Below are positions 46,637-57,327 of a DNA stretch of 64,000 bases, one piece after another (position 1 is the first letter of the stretch; every line of letters starts with the position of its first letter). Position numbers and translations under genes: made by a program. The stretch is from contig OY744525.1 in assembly GCA_963556195.1 (NCBI GenBank), positions 75,586,344 through 75,650,343 on the forward strand. The letters are read 5' to 3'. The notes below the pieces were generated by a model that saw only the letters and a list, made by a program, of their open reading frames with translations, had not been told where the DNA came from and ran no database searches. The DNA is from Sepiola atlantica (taxonomy: Eukaryota; Mollusca; Cephalopoda; Sepiida; Sepiolidae).

Positions 46637-46899
46637 TAAATAATCCAAATATATTACATATGAAGGAAACAGGATTTAACCGTGTGTTTAAACAATGGCA
46701 ACAGCGTGATCACGTATATCCCTGTGAGTGGAGAAACATATTTCTTGCTAAGACCAATATTAATCAGATTTTGGGGTTCTATTTGATGAGAATTTGATCT
46801 GTAATTTTATATATTTTCTGAGATATTTTTTCCTTTTTAGTTGAAAAGAGATTATTGATTAAAATAAAATATCTTCAAAGAGGCACAATGAATAAATAA

Positions 46900-47095
46900 A
46901 TTTGTCAGTCAAGTATTTTCGGTAGTTTGAAGCCTGTATAAAACGTGACAAGTAGATTGGTATCAGCTAGATTCGAATTCGGTTAAGGGGAGACAACCCA
47001 TGCATGACTTTAATTCTAAACACTGAAAATCGTTGTTCATTGAGATTCGGTTATTATTGCACACACGTATGCAGGTTTTTATGTGACTATATTTT
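46900..47095 (+). repeat. rep-H copy 1
   Basis: Collinear with 51975-52150 and 50405-50560: AAGTATTTTC, AAAACGTGAC, AGATTCGAATTY, then AGGSAGRCAACY and a GCACACACG-like end. The AGATTCGAATTC word could be a decayed B box. Confidence 0.55.
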
Positions 47096-47114
47096 TTAAT
47101 CATCTTTTTTTTAA

Positions 47115-47420
47115 TTAAAAAGTCACCACTTATCAAGGCCCAAAGGCCACTCGAGGATAAAGGGTTAATAAATACCAGGTGAACAGAGAGAAAACACCGT
47201 GATGATTGGTAATGAAGGTGGAAGTTTGGCAGAATCTGATTATTTAGGAGGGCAGCTTAACAGAAATTTGTTTATAGTGGACTTGAAAACGACAATGTTG
47301 TAGTCAGCTGGGAAGCAGCCCAGCCGTATTGAGTTTCATAGACGGGTAGTTCTAGGAAATAAACTTTGCTCATGGAAGTTTCGTTTAACTTTAGGCACAG
47401 AGAGGGTAGGGTAAGGTAAG
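47115..47420 (-). mobile_element. 3' end of a Jockey/CR1-type LINE, second copy
   Basis: Same terminus as the copy at 20770 (AAGTCACCACTTATCAAGG at about 47122). Upstream, on minus, lies a degenerate C-terminal tail. The coding region is broken. Confidence 0.55.
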
Positions 47421-48005
47421 ATATTGCTTAATGGCACGTCAACCCTAAGGGTCATTTCATGCCATGAATATGGAAGGGAATATCCTTCATTTGAGTCTTA
47501 AGGCAGTGAGTCATTTATAGGCATACTAGTTGAGAGCTTTAGTATTTTTGAATTGTTCGAGGTTAAATGCATCTTGTTGCCCCTGTTTTAGGGCCTAAAT
47601 TTCAATTTTGGTTGTTTTGTCTGTTTTTTGTACTGAATTTTTAAATGAGTTCCAAATTTATGTATTTTAATATAATTTTTTAAATGTTTACGTATTTTAA
47701 TATAATTTTTTAAATGTTTACGTATTTTAATATCATTTTTTTAAATGTTTATGTATTTTAATATGTTTGGTTGTTTTGTTCTACGGCATATCAACTCCTT
47801 TCGGGCTATTCAATGCCGAATCCAGTTATTTTGGCAAAAGTTCTCATGCTTTAAGTTCTTTACATGTTCAAGTATTCATTCATTCATAGTGTTTGGTTTA
47901 GTTGTTTTGTTTTATAGCATATCAACTCTTTTCAGGCTATTCAATGCTGAATACGGGCATTCTGGTGAAAGCTTTCATGCTTTTAGTTCTTTATATGTTT
48001 AAGTA
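47421..48005 (+). repeat. rep-K hairpins and short tandem repeats
   Basis: Rep-K hairpins lie at 47431-47465, 47784-47818 and 47914-47950. The last two belong to a direct duplication with a period of about 130 bp (GTTTTGTTYTAYRGCATATC start, CTTTAAGTTCTTT-like end). Between 47640 and 47765 a TTTTAATATAATTTTTTAAA unit of about 33 nt is repeated three times. Confidence 0.65.
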
Positions 48006-48027
48006 TTTATTCATGCTGTTTAGTTGA

Positions 48028-48083
48028 GGGAAGGGGGGAAGGGAGGGAGAGGGCAAAGAAAGGGGGAGGGACAGGGGGTTGGG
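48028..48083 (+). other. G-run cluster (possible G-quadruplex)
   Basis: Eight runs of three to six G occur within 56 nt, in a region otherwise poor in G. Confidence 0.6.
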
Positions 48084-48484
48084 AAATTGTTGTTTTTTGT
48101 TTTGGATTTTGCAGAACATGATTGAGTTTTGCAAAGAAAAAAAACAATAAAACATCAATGTTTGGTGCATTTTGAGTCAGGAAGTCAATAACTTAATACA
48201 GCTTGATCTGGTAGCGCCAGTAGATTCTATTTGACCCATAGATGGAGCCCTTACAGGTACTACCACTGCGGGCCAGAGTGGACCTAGGAACGATGGCAAC
48301 TAAGGGGCAACTCCACATTCCCTACAGCTCCCAAGTGGAGGCCCCACCACTGGATGTCTTTTAAGGTCATACCCAGGACTCACAGAGAGGGAGAAAGGGA
48401 AATTATTTACAGTCGTTGTAGCTAGACGAGTTTTTGTTGTGAATGTTTTACAGGGGGGGGGCATAGATTGGAACTCAGCGAGAA

Positions 48485-49640
48485 CCTGCCATAAAAATAA
48501 CGATAGAGTAGAGAAAGACTAGCAACTCCTCTTCAGTGGGAAAGAGATAGTACTGAAATGAGGAGGACATAACTTAATAGATTTTGAAGACGGTTTTGTA
48601 CTCTGTCAAGGCAAGAAAGAGTGCTTTGAGCAGCACCTCCCCAAATGTGGCAACAGTACTCCATCACAGGACGTATTTGGCTCTTATACAGGTAGAGGCT
48701 TGTGTCAGAAGTGAGAGACCTTTTGGAGCGGTAGAATGAACCAACCATTTTTCCAGCGACCTTGGCACCAGATTTGATGTAAGTCTTCCATTTCAGGTCA
48801 GAAGTGAGGTCAGTATCAGAAACTTGTTAAAGCATGGGGGCTTCCTCAAGACGAAAGCCATTCATTTTAATTGAGGCCAAGTGGGGGTCAGAGCATTGGT
48901 GGTGAAAATAGAGGAGCTTGGTTTTGGACGCATTAAAAGTAACGAGCTACTTTTTTGCCCATTGCATCACGTGCTCAAGGTCGGAAAAAAGAGAATCAGA
49001 AAGATCTTAGTCTTTGCTGCTCTTCAAAGTGTTGCCATAGATGGTTGTGTCGTCTACATAAATGTCGGCGAATGATCTTAGAATGTGATTTGGGAAATCA
49101 TTGATGAAGAGTAGGAAAAGGATTGGGTCCAGAATGGATCCTTGAGGCATGCCAGCATTGATACTATGAGCTTCGGACTTTTGCCCATCAGCGACTACTT
49201 TTATGAACCTATCAGAGAGAGAAACAATTTGATGGTTGAGAGGACATTTCCAGATATTCCATAGCTAGAAATTTTGTGAAGCAGACCATCATGCCAAACC
49301 CTATCAAAGGCCTTTGATATGTCAAGAGCTATCGCTTTAGAAACGAAGCCCCCGTCAATAGATTAACTGATCCTGTGTGATATTACTGTCAGCACATCAG
49401 CTGTTGATCTCGTATGACAAAAACCATATTGCTTGTCACTGAGTGGGTTGTTTTTGCTGAGGTGATGACAACTTCTCGATTTATCAGATTCAAGCAACTT
49501 ACTCATGACACACAGAAAACTAATCGGTCTGCACTGAGATGCAGAAGACCGATCTCCAGTATTTTTAAATACTGAGCAGACTGACAAGGTTTTCCAAGAT
49601 GTTGGCATGCATTTCTCATTTCTCATATCTCACTTAATAT
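48485..49640 (-). mobile_element. Jockey/CR1-like LINE reverse transcriptase, broken
   Basis: The minus strand encodes in order SASQCRPISFLCVMSKLLE and LSDKQYGFCHTRSTADVLT (49400-49580), ALDISKAFDRVW (RT motif A, near 49320), GMPQGSILDPILFLLF (motif B, near 49130), FADIYVDDTTIY (motif C, with two residues extra, near 49050) and VGSFYRSKRSLTSDTSLYLY plus QIRPVMEYCCHIWGGA (48650-48745). A stop at 49363 and others interrupt it; the endonuclease is absent. It may be the same lineage as the 3' ends at 20770 and 47115. Confidence 0.75.
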
Positions 49641-49689
49641 TCTAGAAGAATACCTGATTAAAATCAACATATAATGATACTAAACCTTA

Positions 49690-50135
49690 TGCCTAGAATC
49701 CTTATTTTAATTTTTATCAAAATCCATTATATAATTTTTATATTAGAAAATGTCTAAAATTTAAGACTTCAGCTTAAGAGGTCTTACGAAGAAATTCAGG
49801 GAATCTAGCTTAACTGGTGTCTAATGTAAATCTTATATATTTGAATTTTTAAATGGGAGGTTGTGCCCATATTAAAACCCCTTTAAAATACTCCAAATAA
49901 ACTCAAATTTTGGGAATATTTATTAATTGATGCCTAATACCTAGTGTTAAAATTTCACAAAAATTATCAGTATCTGAATTTTCACAAAGGGCTTTTATCC
50001 CCTTTTTACATCCTTTGCATAAAACTAAATATAGCCTATATTCCCCACCTTTATGCCTAGCAACTGTGTTCCAAAATTAATAATGGTCGGTTAATTAGTT
50101 TAGGAGTGAATCCTGTACATACAAATATATACACA
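49690..50135 (-). repeat. rep-B copy, inverted
   Basis: It reads on minus in the order of 12182-12560 and starts at CTCCTAAACTAATTAACCGA (about 50090-50109). Confidence 0.6.
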
Positions 50136-50404
50136 TGTCTAACTTTATCTAAATAAAGACAGTAAATAGCTTAATATTTTTTTTTCAGTCATCACACATT
50201 GTTTTAATGTCATTGCTAACAGATTCAGAACAAAACATCATGTAAATTAGATCTCAAAATTGCCAGTTTCTTTACTTCTATATTATTTTATGAAAATATT
50301 TAATTCTATCCTGAGATAGTTTTATTCTATTAGCCTTCAGTGTTCAGCTTAAATAGTTTCGTAATTCTATCAACTTCAATGTCAGCAGGTGCAAACATAT
50401 TACT

Positions 50405-50560
50405 GCGTCTTTTATCAGAGTATTTTTCATAGTATTAGTTTGAAAAAGGTGAGATTCGAATTTTGCTGAAGGGGGGCAACTCATGTATAACTACGAGACT
50501 TACTGTAAAACGTCACGGTCGTTGAGATTAGGTTTTTGTTGCATACACGCAATATTATTA
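50405..50560 (+). repeat. rep-H copy 2
   Basis: GAGATTCGAATTTTGCTGAA followed by GGGGGGCAACTC and GTTGCATACACGC match the order of copies 1 and 3. Confidence 0.5.
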
Positions 50561-50570
50561 TATTTACGTT

Positions 50571-50850
50571 GACACACAGGTTCCCGTTAAATCACCGGTT
50601 AAGCAACGTTTAGCCTGGCCAGTACTAAATGGGTGACCATTTGGGAAGATCGGGTGCTGTATGTAACAAAAATATCTTCAAATTCAAATTACTCTACAAA
50701 TCAATCGTGTACAGAAACATGTATGTTAAGCAACGTTGATCCTGGCCAATACTAAATGGGTGACCATTTGGAAAGAACAGGTACTGCATGTAACAAAAAT
50801 ATCTTCAAATTGAAATTAATCTAGAAATCAATCGTGTACAAAAACGATTT
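50571..50850 (+). repeat. 5S rRNA-like SINE, tandem dimer
   Basis: TTAAGCAACGTTTAGCCTGG followed by CCAGTACTAAATGGGTGACC resembles the 5S box A-to-C region. The unit 50599-50725 is repeated at 50726-50850 (period 127 bp), including the 3' AACAAAAATATCTTCAAATT. A TTCCCGTTAAATCACCGG stretch, part of the 5S-like head, precedes only the first unit. Confidence 0.7.
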
Positions 50851-51384
50851 CGACATAACAAAATTACTTAATGATGGTTGAGATGCCATAAAAGCAAACA
50901 GCAACAACAGTACGACCCTAAGGTTTAACCCCTCTTCAACGCGGCAGGTCTGTGGCAACTCAAAGTGCCAGAGCTATGCCATCGGGAACTTTCATGCAGA
51001 GCCACCCAAGTCCGATTGGTCTGACACCCAGTGCAGAGCTTTATGGAGCCTTACAAAAAAAGTAGAGCGCCCTAACAGTACGTTCCTTTTTAATGGGGCA
51101 AAGGAAAAGAGGCCTCCTTTTTATATTCAGCTGGAGTGGAGCGTGAGCAACTTTATTTGGGACTAAAGAACTCCTCGTTTAAAAATTATCTGAATTTTTT
51201 TTCAAACATTAAACAATAAAAACGAAAAGAAAACGAACTCTTTGAATTTTTTTTTTTATAACTGTAGTAAATGTATACGAGAAGGAGAGAGAAGTTTTAA
51301 CTTTTCAGATTGTTGTATTAGTAGAGCATATAATTGTCTAGTACAGCTACGTTAATAAACTAGAAAAAAGCGACCTGTTGGGTC
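50851..51384. other. No gene; GC-richer patch
   Basis: 50920-51180 is distinctly GC-richer than the flanks (for example CTTCAACGCGGCAGGTCTG). No coding or RNA family is recognised. Confidence 0.45.
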
Positions 51385-51660
51385 ACCCATTAAGCTTGGG
51401 GGTTAGATTGTTTAAATTAGGAAAAAGTGAGTTTGCAAAGCAAATTTAAATATAAAAGACAAAATCTAAAATCAGTATCTTTCTGCTCCCTATATCCCTT
51501 CTTTCCCTCTACAGCTACGGATTAAATTGTATTACTGTTTGTGGTGATATTCCCTTTTGTTCATAATCGACTATTCCCATCATTCTTTCATGTATTTATT
51601 TATAAGAGATGGGTTCAAACAACACACAGTGTGAGAGGGTGAAAGTGATAGATAGAAAGT
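51385..51660 (-). repeat. rep-A copy, inverted
   Basis: GTGAGTTTGCAAAGC, AAAGACAAAATCTAAAATCA and CCCTTTTGTTCATAATCGAC mirror the plus-strand copies. Confidence 0.6.
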
Positions 51661-51974
51661 TAGTAAGAGATGAGTCCTTTGGTGAGTTAATTGTAAATTG
51701 CAGGGTATTAAAGCAATTACAAAGATAGATTTCTTTTGTTATTTTTTTTCAAATATAATTCAATCTCAAAACTGGGCAATTTTGCATTTATTTTGTGTGA
51801 ATAAAATATATAGGAAAAATCTTAGGGAAAAAACGTTAATTAATTCAGCTTTAATAGATAAAAAGATTTATATATAAATTAATTTTTCAAAGTTTGGCTA
51901 AGTTATTAATTTACACTTCTAATGTTGAGGTTTTAGGTTTGAAATGCGAAAGTAGCTAAAGATTTCAGCAGTTG

Positions 51975-52150
51975 TTAGCAAAGTATTTTCATTAGTTAGT
52001 ACTAGTTTTAAAACGTGACGTATGTAGATTGGTCGATCTTAAGATTCGAATTTTGAGTAAAGGGAGGCAACTGTGTATGACTTGAATATGAAACTCACTG
52101 AAAAACGTCTTTTATTCATTAAGGTTTTACTGCACACACGCAGACGAATA
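51975..52150 (+). repeat. rep-H copy 3
   Basis: AAGTATTTTCATTAGTTAG, AAAACGTGACGTATGTAGAT, AAGATTCGAATTTTGAG and TGCACACACGCAGAC are in the same order as in copy 1. Confidence 0.55.
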
Positions 52151-53135
52151 TTGAGTTACCCGGAGAGTTTGAATTACCTACTAGACACCATCCTCGAGTG
52201 TATTTAGTACCACTGTACAAGGGTTTGTCAGGACAACCTGATATTAGGATACATCCTTCTACAGGTAAATCCTGACCAAATATTCAAAATAACATAGTAT
52301 TTAAAGCCCAAATAAGATTCGCTCGACACGACTACATGGCTCATACGAGGAATGGTGCACCTTTTCTAAGTGATGTTACCTTAAGTAACAGCACTTAGTT
52401 GAATACTCCTCAGACTAGATGACTTCTTGTTCTAGAATCCGGTAAGACCACAAGAAAGATATATTATAACATAGTTAACAAGTCAATTGGGGAGAGGAAA
52501 ATTAATGTTCTTTACTTCTTTACGAAATCAACGTTTGAGAGGTGAAGGAGAACTTTACATACATTCGGATATCTATGTATCTCATATAGACATCACGTGT
52601 TAGCCCGAGGAAGAGGTGCCTTGATTTCTGAGATTTTACACTGAACTAAAATAAAAAATAAATAAAAATAAAAAAAAGAAACAAACACGCAACTTTACAT
52701 GCGAGAATGGTTTCTAAATTATACACACACAAGCTATACTTACCCGGAATTGTTTTTTTTTTTATTTTCACCCCCCTCCGCCGTCTTTTCTTGTACAAAA
52801 ATACATTTTTGAAAAGATAATTAAATGAAGGAATATATATTAATAAAAAAAAGTATATATTACTTAAAATTGAAGAAAGATAACTTATTTAAAAAGATTG
52901 GTTACCTAATGAAATGTTTAAATTTAAATCCCATAATACATGCGAGTTTGTTTTAGGTTTTTAACAAATTATTAGTTTTTAAATAGGTTTCTGAAACTTA
53001 AATGAATTCATTATATTTTTAAAAATAAAATATCAAATTAATCGATTTTTTGTTTAAATTTTACAATCCACGCTTATTCGTAGTTACACATACACAATAT
53101 TTGATCAGATAATTTTATTAATAGAGATATATACA
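52151..53135. other. No gene recognised
   Basis: Unique-looking first 450 nt, then AT-rich DNA. No domains. Confidence 0.5.
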
Positions 53136-53139
53136 AGGT

Positions 53140-53335
53140 ATTTGGAAAATCGATGGCATATCTTCTGGATTCTGTTCTATATGTGTAAATAATTCCCATA
53201 AACATAACGCTTGCTTTCCGACTTATATAGGCCATTGAAACATACTGATCAACATTCTTTACTGTAAACATCCTACATGTACAATGTGTGTGATAGTGCA
53301 CTGTTATTTCTACATATAGGATAGATAAACACTTT
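53140..53335 (+). repeat. rep-C copy 2
   Basis: Homologous to 19112-19330, without the (TA)n tract in front. Confidence 0.6.
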
Positions 53336-54392
53336 TACTGTGATGACAGGTACAATAAACCTTGGCCTGGTGTTGTCATATACACCAACAAAACCATGGA
53401 TGAAACCTGAATCCTCCCCAAATTAAACATTGAACAAATAATTCATATTTTTTTTAGTTTTTATTTCATTTTATTTTTGGATAATATAAGATATACAAAG
53501 CCATGCTTGGTCAAGCAACATCACACGCAGTTACAGAGATTGTATTTTTTAAATAATCGGGTTTAAATAGTTGACTAGAGAAGACATACAGCTAGCCATG
53601 CTAGAAGCTAATCCTCGTGGCCATGTGGCAAAAGATAATTAAAGGTCGTCGGAAACATACAACGCAATTGACTGTACGGTGATTGTTTTAGAATCGAGTT
53701 GATGAATAAATGTTTTAAATATTCTACATCGTTACTATAAACGCCTTGTTCCCCCTAGGCTTGGATTCATTGAAGCTCCGACGTCTAGCAATTGATTCAG
53801 TAAACACTCACAAAACTATTAACCATCTTGTCAACAAGAACCCCAAGCACCCTTCTGATCTCCATGTAGACATACCTACGAAGTCAAAAAACAGCATGAG
53901 ACTCATGACTTGCAGAAACATTTTTTCATGCTCAGCATTGCAGAAGTATGAAATAAACTGGTTGCATCAGGTGTTGGCTGCCGACACGCTGCACCCTTTA
54001 AAATCCGAAATTCACCAAAAATAAATCTGATGATGACACTACCTCTTTCCTGTATCCCCATTTCTCTTCCAGTGAATTATTTATTACCAATCATTATTGA
54101 CCATTTAATCTCTTATCTATAACATTTCCTGCCCTTAAATCCAATATCATAACCATTACTCAATGTACTAGCTATCACATGTACTAGCCAACTCGCCTAC
54201 CTGAATATGTAACATTAATAGCTTCATTTGGACTCCAACATGTGAACTTTGTCAATATCATATTGATTATTTGTCCAATTTTTAATTTGGAGAGGATTCA
54301 GGTTTCATTCGTGGTTTTGTTGGTGTATGCGGGAACAATAGGTCCAGGCTTATTTTACCTGTTATCCTATCACAGTGAAAGTATCTATCTAT
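53332..54392. repeat. Inverted repeat, arms about 130-150 bp
   Basis: 53332-53460 and 54240-54392 are complementary. CACCAACAAAACCATGGATG on the left pairs with CATTCGTGGTTTTGTTGGTG on the right, and the ATGAAACCTGAATCCTC block matches as well. The interval contains a LINE C-terminus. Confidence 0.7.
53746..54025 (+). mobile_element. LINE ORF2 C-terminal fragment
   Basis: An open frame encodes LGLDSLKLRRLAIDSVNTHK and INHLVNKNP at the N-side and NWLHQVLAADTLHPLKSEI at the end. The layout (LxLxSLKxRR…YKIxN…W…LPxxV…L…FKxxL) is that of Jockey/CR1-group ORF2 tails. The start is truncated and no RT is present. Confidence 0.5.
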
Positions 54393-54786
54393 CCCCCTCG
54401 ATATACATTAACACATGTATATCTATTTCCTCTGACAATTACATATAATCATATATGATATACATGCATTTTTGATTAGTTGTAGTGCACTTTAGCACTG
54501 CACACAATAATTGCATTATTATTATTATATTAATGGTCAGCAATTCATCCTCAATGCATATTTCAGCTATGAAGAATAAGATAACAATAACAGTGACAAA
54601 TGAAGCCACTAATGTTAAATATTCAGGTAGGCGAGTTAGCTAGTACATTTATTAACAGTTAGGATATGGGATTTAAATACATGAAATGTTATAGATGAGA
54701 GAATCAAATGGTCAGCAATGACTGGTAATAAAAATTCATGTGAAGGGGAGTGGGGATACCGGAAAGAGGTAGTGTCATCATATGAA
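54026..54786. repeat. Inverted repeat, arms about 200 bp
   Basis: 54026-54245 and 54594-54786 are complementary with moderate divergence. GATGACACTACCTCTTTCC pairs with the GAAAGAGGTAGTGTCATC end, and the GCCTACCTGAATAT block pairs as well. The left arm directly follows the LINE stop codon and so would be that LINE's 3' UTR. The right arm is not flanked by the LINE coding end. Confidence 0.7.
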
Positions 54787-54984
54787 GGTGCAAGATAAGT
54801 ATCCCTCAGTCTCAAATGTAGCGATCAAGAATAATGCATGTGTTAATATGAGCTCACAACCTTGTAATCTGAAAAGCTTTACACTTAATAATCTGTCTCT
54901 CTTTTTGTCCATGGGACGATCACAGCCTGATTTGATTAACCAACCATAATGTAAAGACGGTGACACTCGTTTCAATAAATCTAT

Positions 54985-55420
54985 ATGGTTCAAGTTTTTT
55001 TTTTAGATTTTAATGGTAATTATAACAAGATAGATGACAGGGCAATGGTCAGATGGATCTGTTTGGTGAGGCCTGAACAGTACGTTTCTTTTGAATCCCT
55101 GCTCTCACAGGTCGACTTGAAAAGCCTTACGGACATCATGCGGAAGAACAGACTGCGTTGGTTGGGTCACATTGAGCGTAGCGATGGCTGGATTGCTAAA
55201 GTCCGAAAGTTGAATGTGCCAGCAGAGAACATCACCACTGGCAGACCCAAGTTGACTTGGGAGGACGTAGTCAAACGTGATAGGAAGGCCATGGGTATGG
55301 ATTCCATCAAACCTTGCCAAAGACAGGAGTGGAGAGGAAGACTTAGATTTCGAGATTAGACAATCAGGCCCCACCCTCATCAGAGGATTAATTGTGGCCT
55401 GATTCAACAAATAAACCGGT

Positions 55421-55470
<50 letters not shown>
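54985..55470 (+). mobile_element. RTE-like LINE C-terminus with (GAT)n tail
   Basis: An open frame ending at 55359 encodes DIMRKNRLRWLGHIERS, then NITTGRPKLTWEDVVKRD. This RLRWxGHxxR...RGRPxxxW motif ends many RTE- and related LINE ORFs. A short 3' UTR (CAAATAAACCGGTT) leads into (GAT)n at 55423-55470, a typical simple-repeat tail. It is 5'-truncated to the last about 120 codons. Confidence 0.7.
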
Positions 55471-55471
<1 letters not shown>

Positions 55472-55844
55472 GATGCATATACATTGACATTACAAAAAAG
55501 GTAACGGTTCTCTTTGCCATTCGGTGGAGCGATTTTGTGCAGACCGACTTATATGTTAAGATTTGGTGCAGACTTGACACAGAATGAGCATTTCAGAAAA
55601 TCGAAAATGTCCAATGTTTCATAAGGATTTCATATTCAGTTAATTTTTACCAAGAAATACATTTTTGGATTAAAGGCGGAGGACCGCTCAAAATATCAAA
55701 ATTAAAATAATTTTATATGCTTTTATGTTTTCCACAAGGCTGTTTCTTATTTATCAAATTTGAACAAATTCATCATTTTTAGCTGAGAAACAGACTTTAA
55801 GATGTCTACGTTAATTTTGAGAGAAAATCAGAGTAAAAATAATT
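55471..55844. other. No gene recognised
   Basis: AT-rich with a short GGCGGAGGACCGC patch near 55676. Confidence 0.5.
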
Positions 55845-55930
55845 ATCTCACAGGTGAGGTTCGAACTCACAAGCTCCGTCTCTACGACGAGCTAACCCTA
55901 ACACTAATTGATTGACTCATGGCGACAAGT
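55845..55930 (-). repeat. tRNA-derived SINE head
   Basis: On minus, GAGTTCGAACCTCACC (about 55856-55871) is a near-perfect B box. Upstream of it, TTAGGGTTAGCTCGTCGTAG covers the D-arm/A-box position. The acceptor stem does not close, so this is SINE-like rather than a tRNA gene. Confidence 0.55.
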
Positions 55931-56439
55931 AAGAAATTATGCTATTAAAGTCGGTCAGCAACAAAAGGAGAGAAAAAAGTACCCACTTTTTTCACAATTA
56001 TTAAATTTGTACCCGGTGATGTGGATAGCAGTATGAGGACTTACAACTGTGAAAGTTCCTCTGCCTTCCTTTATTTATGACTAATAAAAATAAAATATTG
56101 AGCAGGACTAAATATTAAAATGGATGAAAAAAGATTAATAACAGGGACCAATATTTGTCCTATTTGATTAACAAAACAGATTATTTGTTTCTACTTTTTT
56201 TTAATAAAGCTATTATGGTCTATGAAATGAGAAATAACTTTATATATATACTGGGTCATAAACAAACAAAATAGAAGAAGTTAAATAGTGTGCATAACAT
56301 CTTTATATTAAAACTTCTATCTTTCCCTCTCTTGTAAGTCGCCTCTTTATCTTTCTCTCTTCCCAATCCATTCCTATCTCTTGTTTTAATGGGTTGAAAA
56401 AAATAATAGTGTAATTCATTTACCGGAGCTATCCCTTTT
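55931..56439. other. No gene recognised
   Basis: AT-rich DNA; the minus open frame 56256-56528 has no domain. Confidence 0.5.
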
Positions 56440-56765
56440 AAATGTAATAGTGTAATCTTACATCTATTAATCCTTGACAACGCTAAGTAGAACAAAACAC
56501 AATGACATTCTTTATTCCGTTCCCTCACCCGCTTTCATAATAATATGAAGAGAAATGATGTTGATAATGAAAATAGTCCAAAGAGATTTAAATGTAATAC
56601 TGTCATTAACATTTATTGCTCCTGAGAAACTCAAAGTAGAACAAAAGATTATTTTTATCCCTGCCCCTCACTTACCAAATATAATACAGTAATATTAAAA
56701 ATGACAAACTGAGTAGAACAAAATGTCTGCTTATCAAATATAATACTGTAATGTTAGTAAGATAT
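56440..56765 (+). repeat. Degenerate tandem repeat
   Basis: TGTAATAGTGTAAT...AAGTAGAACAAAACA is repeated as TGTAATACTGTCAT...AAGTAGAACAAAAG and again in shorter forms (AATACAGTAATATT...GAGTAGAACAAAATG; AATACTGTAATGTT). There are about four units of uneven length. Confidence 0.55.
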
Positions 56766-57164
56766 TGATGTCAATGAAATGAGGAATAACATATCTTTAT
56801 ATATATATACATATATATATATATATGTGTGTGTATGTATGTTAAAGTTAACTTTAATAGTTAACTATTATCGCAGTTTTTATTGGGCAATGTTGTGCAT
56901 ATTTTTCATGGCTTTTCTTCATAAAACAACATGGCTGCTTTTTTAAGTAGCGATTTCTGAATCCATCTCAATGGAGATCTATGCGATGTTAGTATTTTGT
57001 TTTTTTGGATTCTTGTTTATTGCATCGCTATGTTTTCTGATTGAGAACCTTCTGGTTTGCTGACGAGTCCATGGAAGAAAGATCCGGGATTGACATACAA
57101 ATATTGGTTGTTAATGATTGGTAAGATGAATAAAATCTTGGTCTTTGGAATGCAGCAAAATGTT

Positions 57165-57167
<3 letters not shown>
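56766..57167. other. No gene recognised
   Basis: TA-rich start with (GT)n, then AT-rich unique DNA. A promoter for the downstream protocadherin cannot be located from sequence alone. Confidence 0.4.

Positions 57168-57218
<51 letters not shown>
57168..57218 (+). repeat. (TA)n microsatellite
   Basis: About 25 units, five bases before the hammerhead-like motif. Confidence 0.95.
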
Positions 57219-57220
<2 letters not shown>

Positions 57221-57223
57221 GCA

Positions 57224-57280
57224 TTTTAGCCTGACGATTCCCTACTGGGATGAAATACAGAAGCCTCTGTGTAGCTTAAT
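57224..57280 (+). ncRNA. Hammerhead-ribozyme-like motif, copy 2
   Basis: Layout as in copy 1: stem I 57224-57230 with 57274-57280, core CTGACGA 57231-57237, stem II TCCC/GGGA around TACT (57239-57250), GAA 57252-57254, stem III 57255-57261 with 57266-57272 (seven pairs, one T-G), and A at 57273 in the cleavage position. Stem II is better here than in copy 1, but the first pair is again T-T. In stem III, C-G and G-T of copy 1 became T-G and A-T, so pairing is retained. The conserved tail ATAAATATATTTTCATAACT follows in both. Confidence 0.5.
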
Positions 57281-57327
57281 TGCCATAAATATATTTTCAT
57301 AACTTACTAATATATATATATATATAT

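Noticed and set aside
50571..50850. 5S rRNA gene
   Set aside because: The 5' third of 5S is missing or degenerate, the 3' helix is not closed, and a SINE-like body follows.
55845..55930. Functional tRNA gene on minus
   Set aside because: The B box is good, but the acceptor and anticodon stems do not pair, so it is more likely a SINE head.
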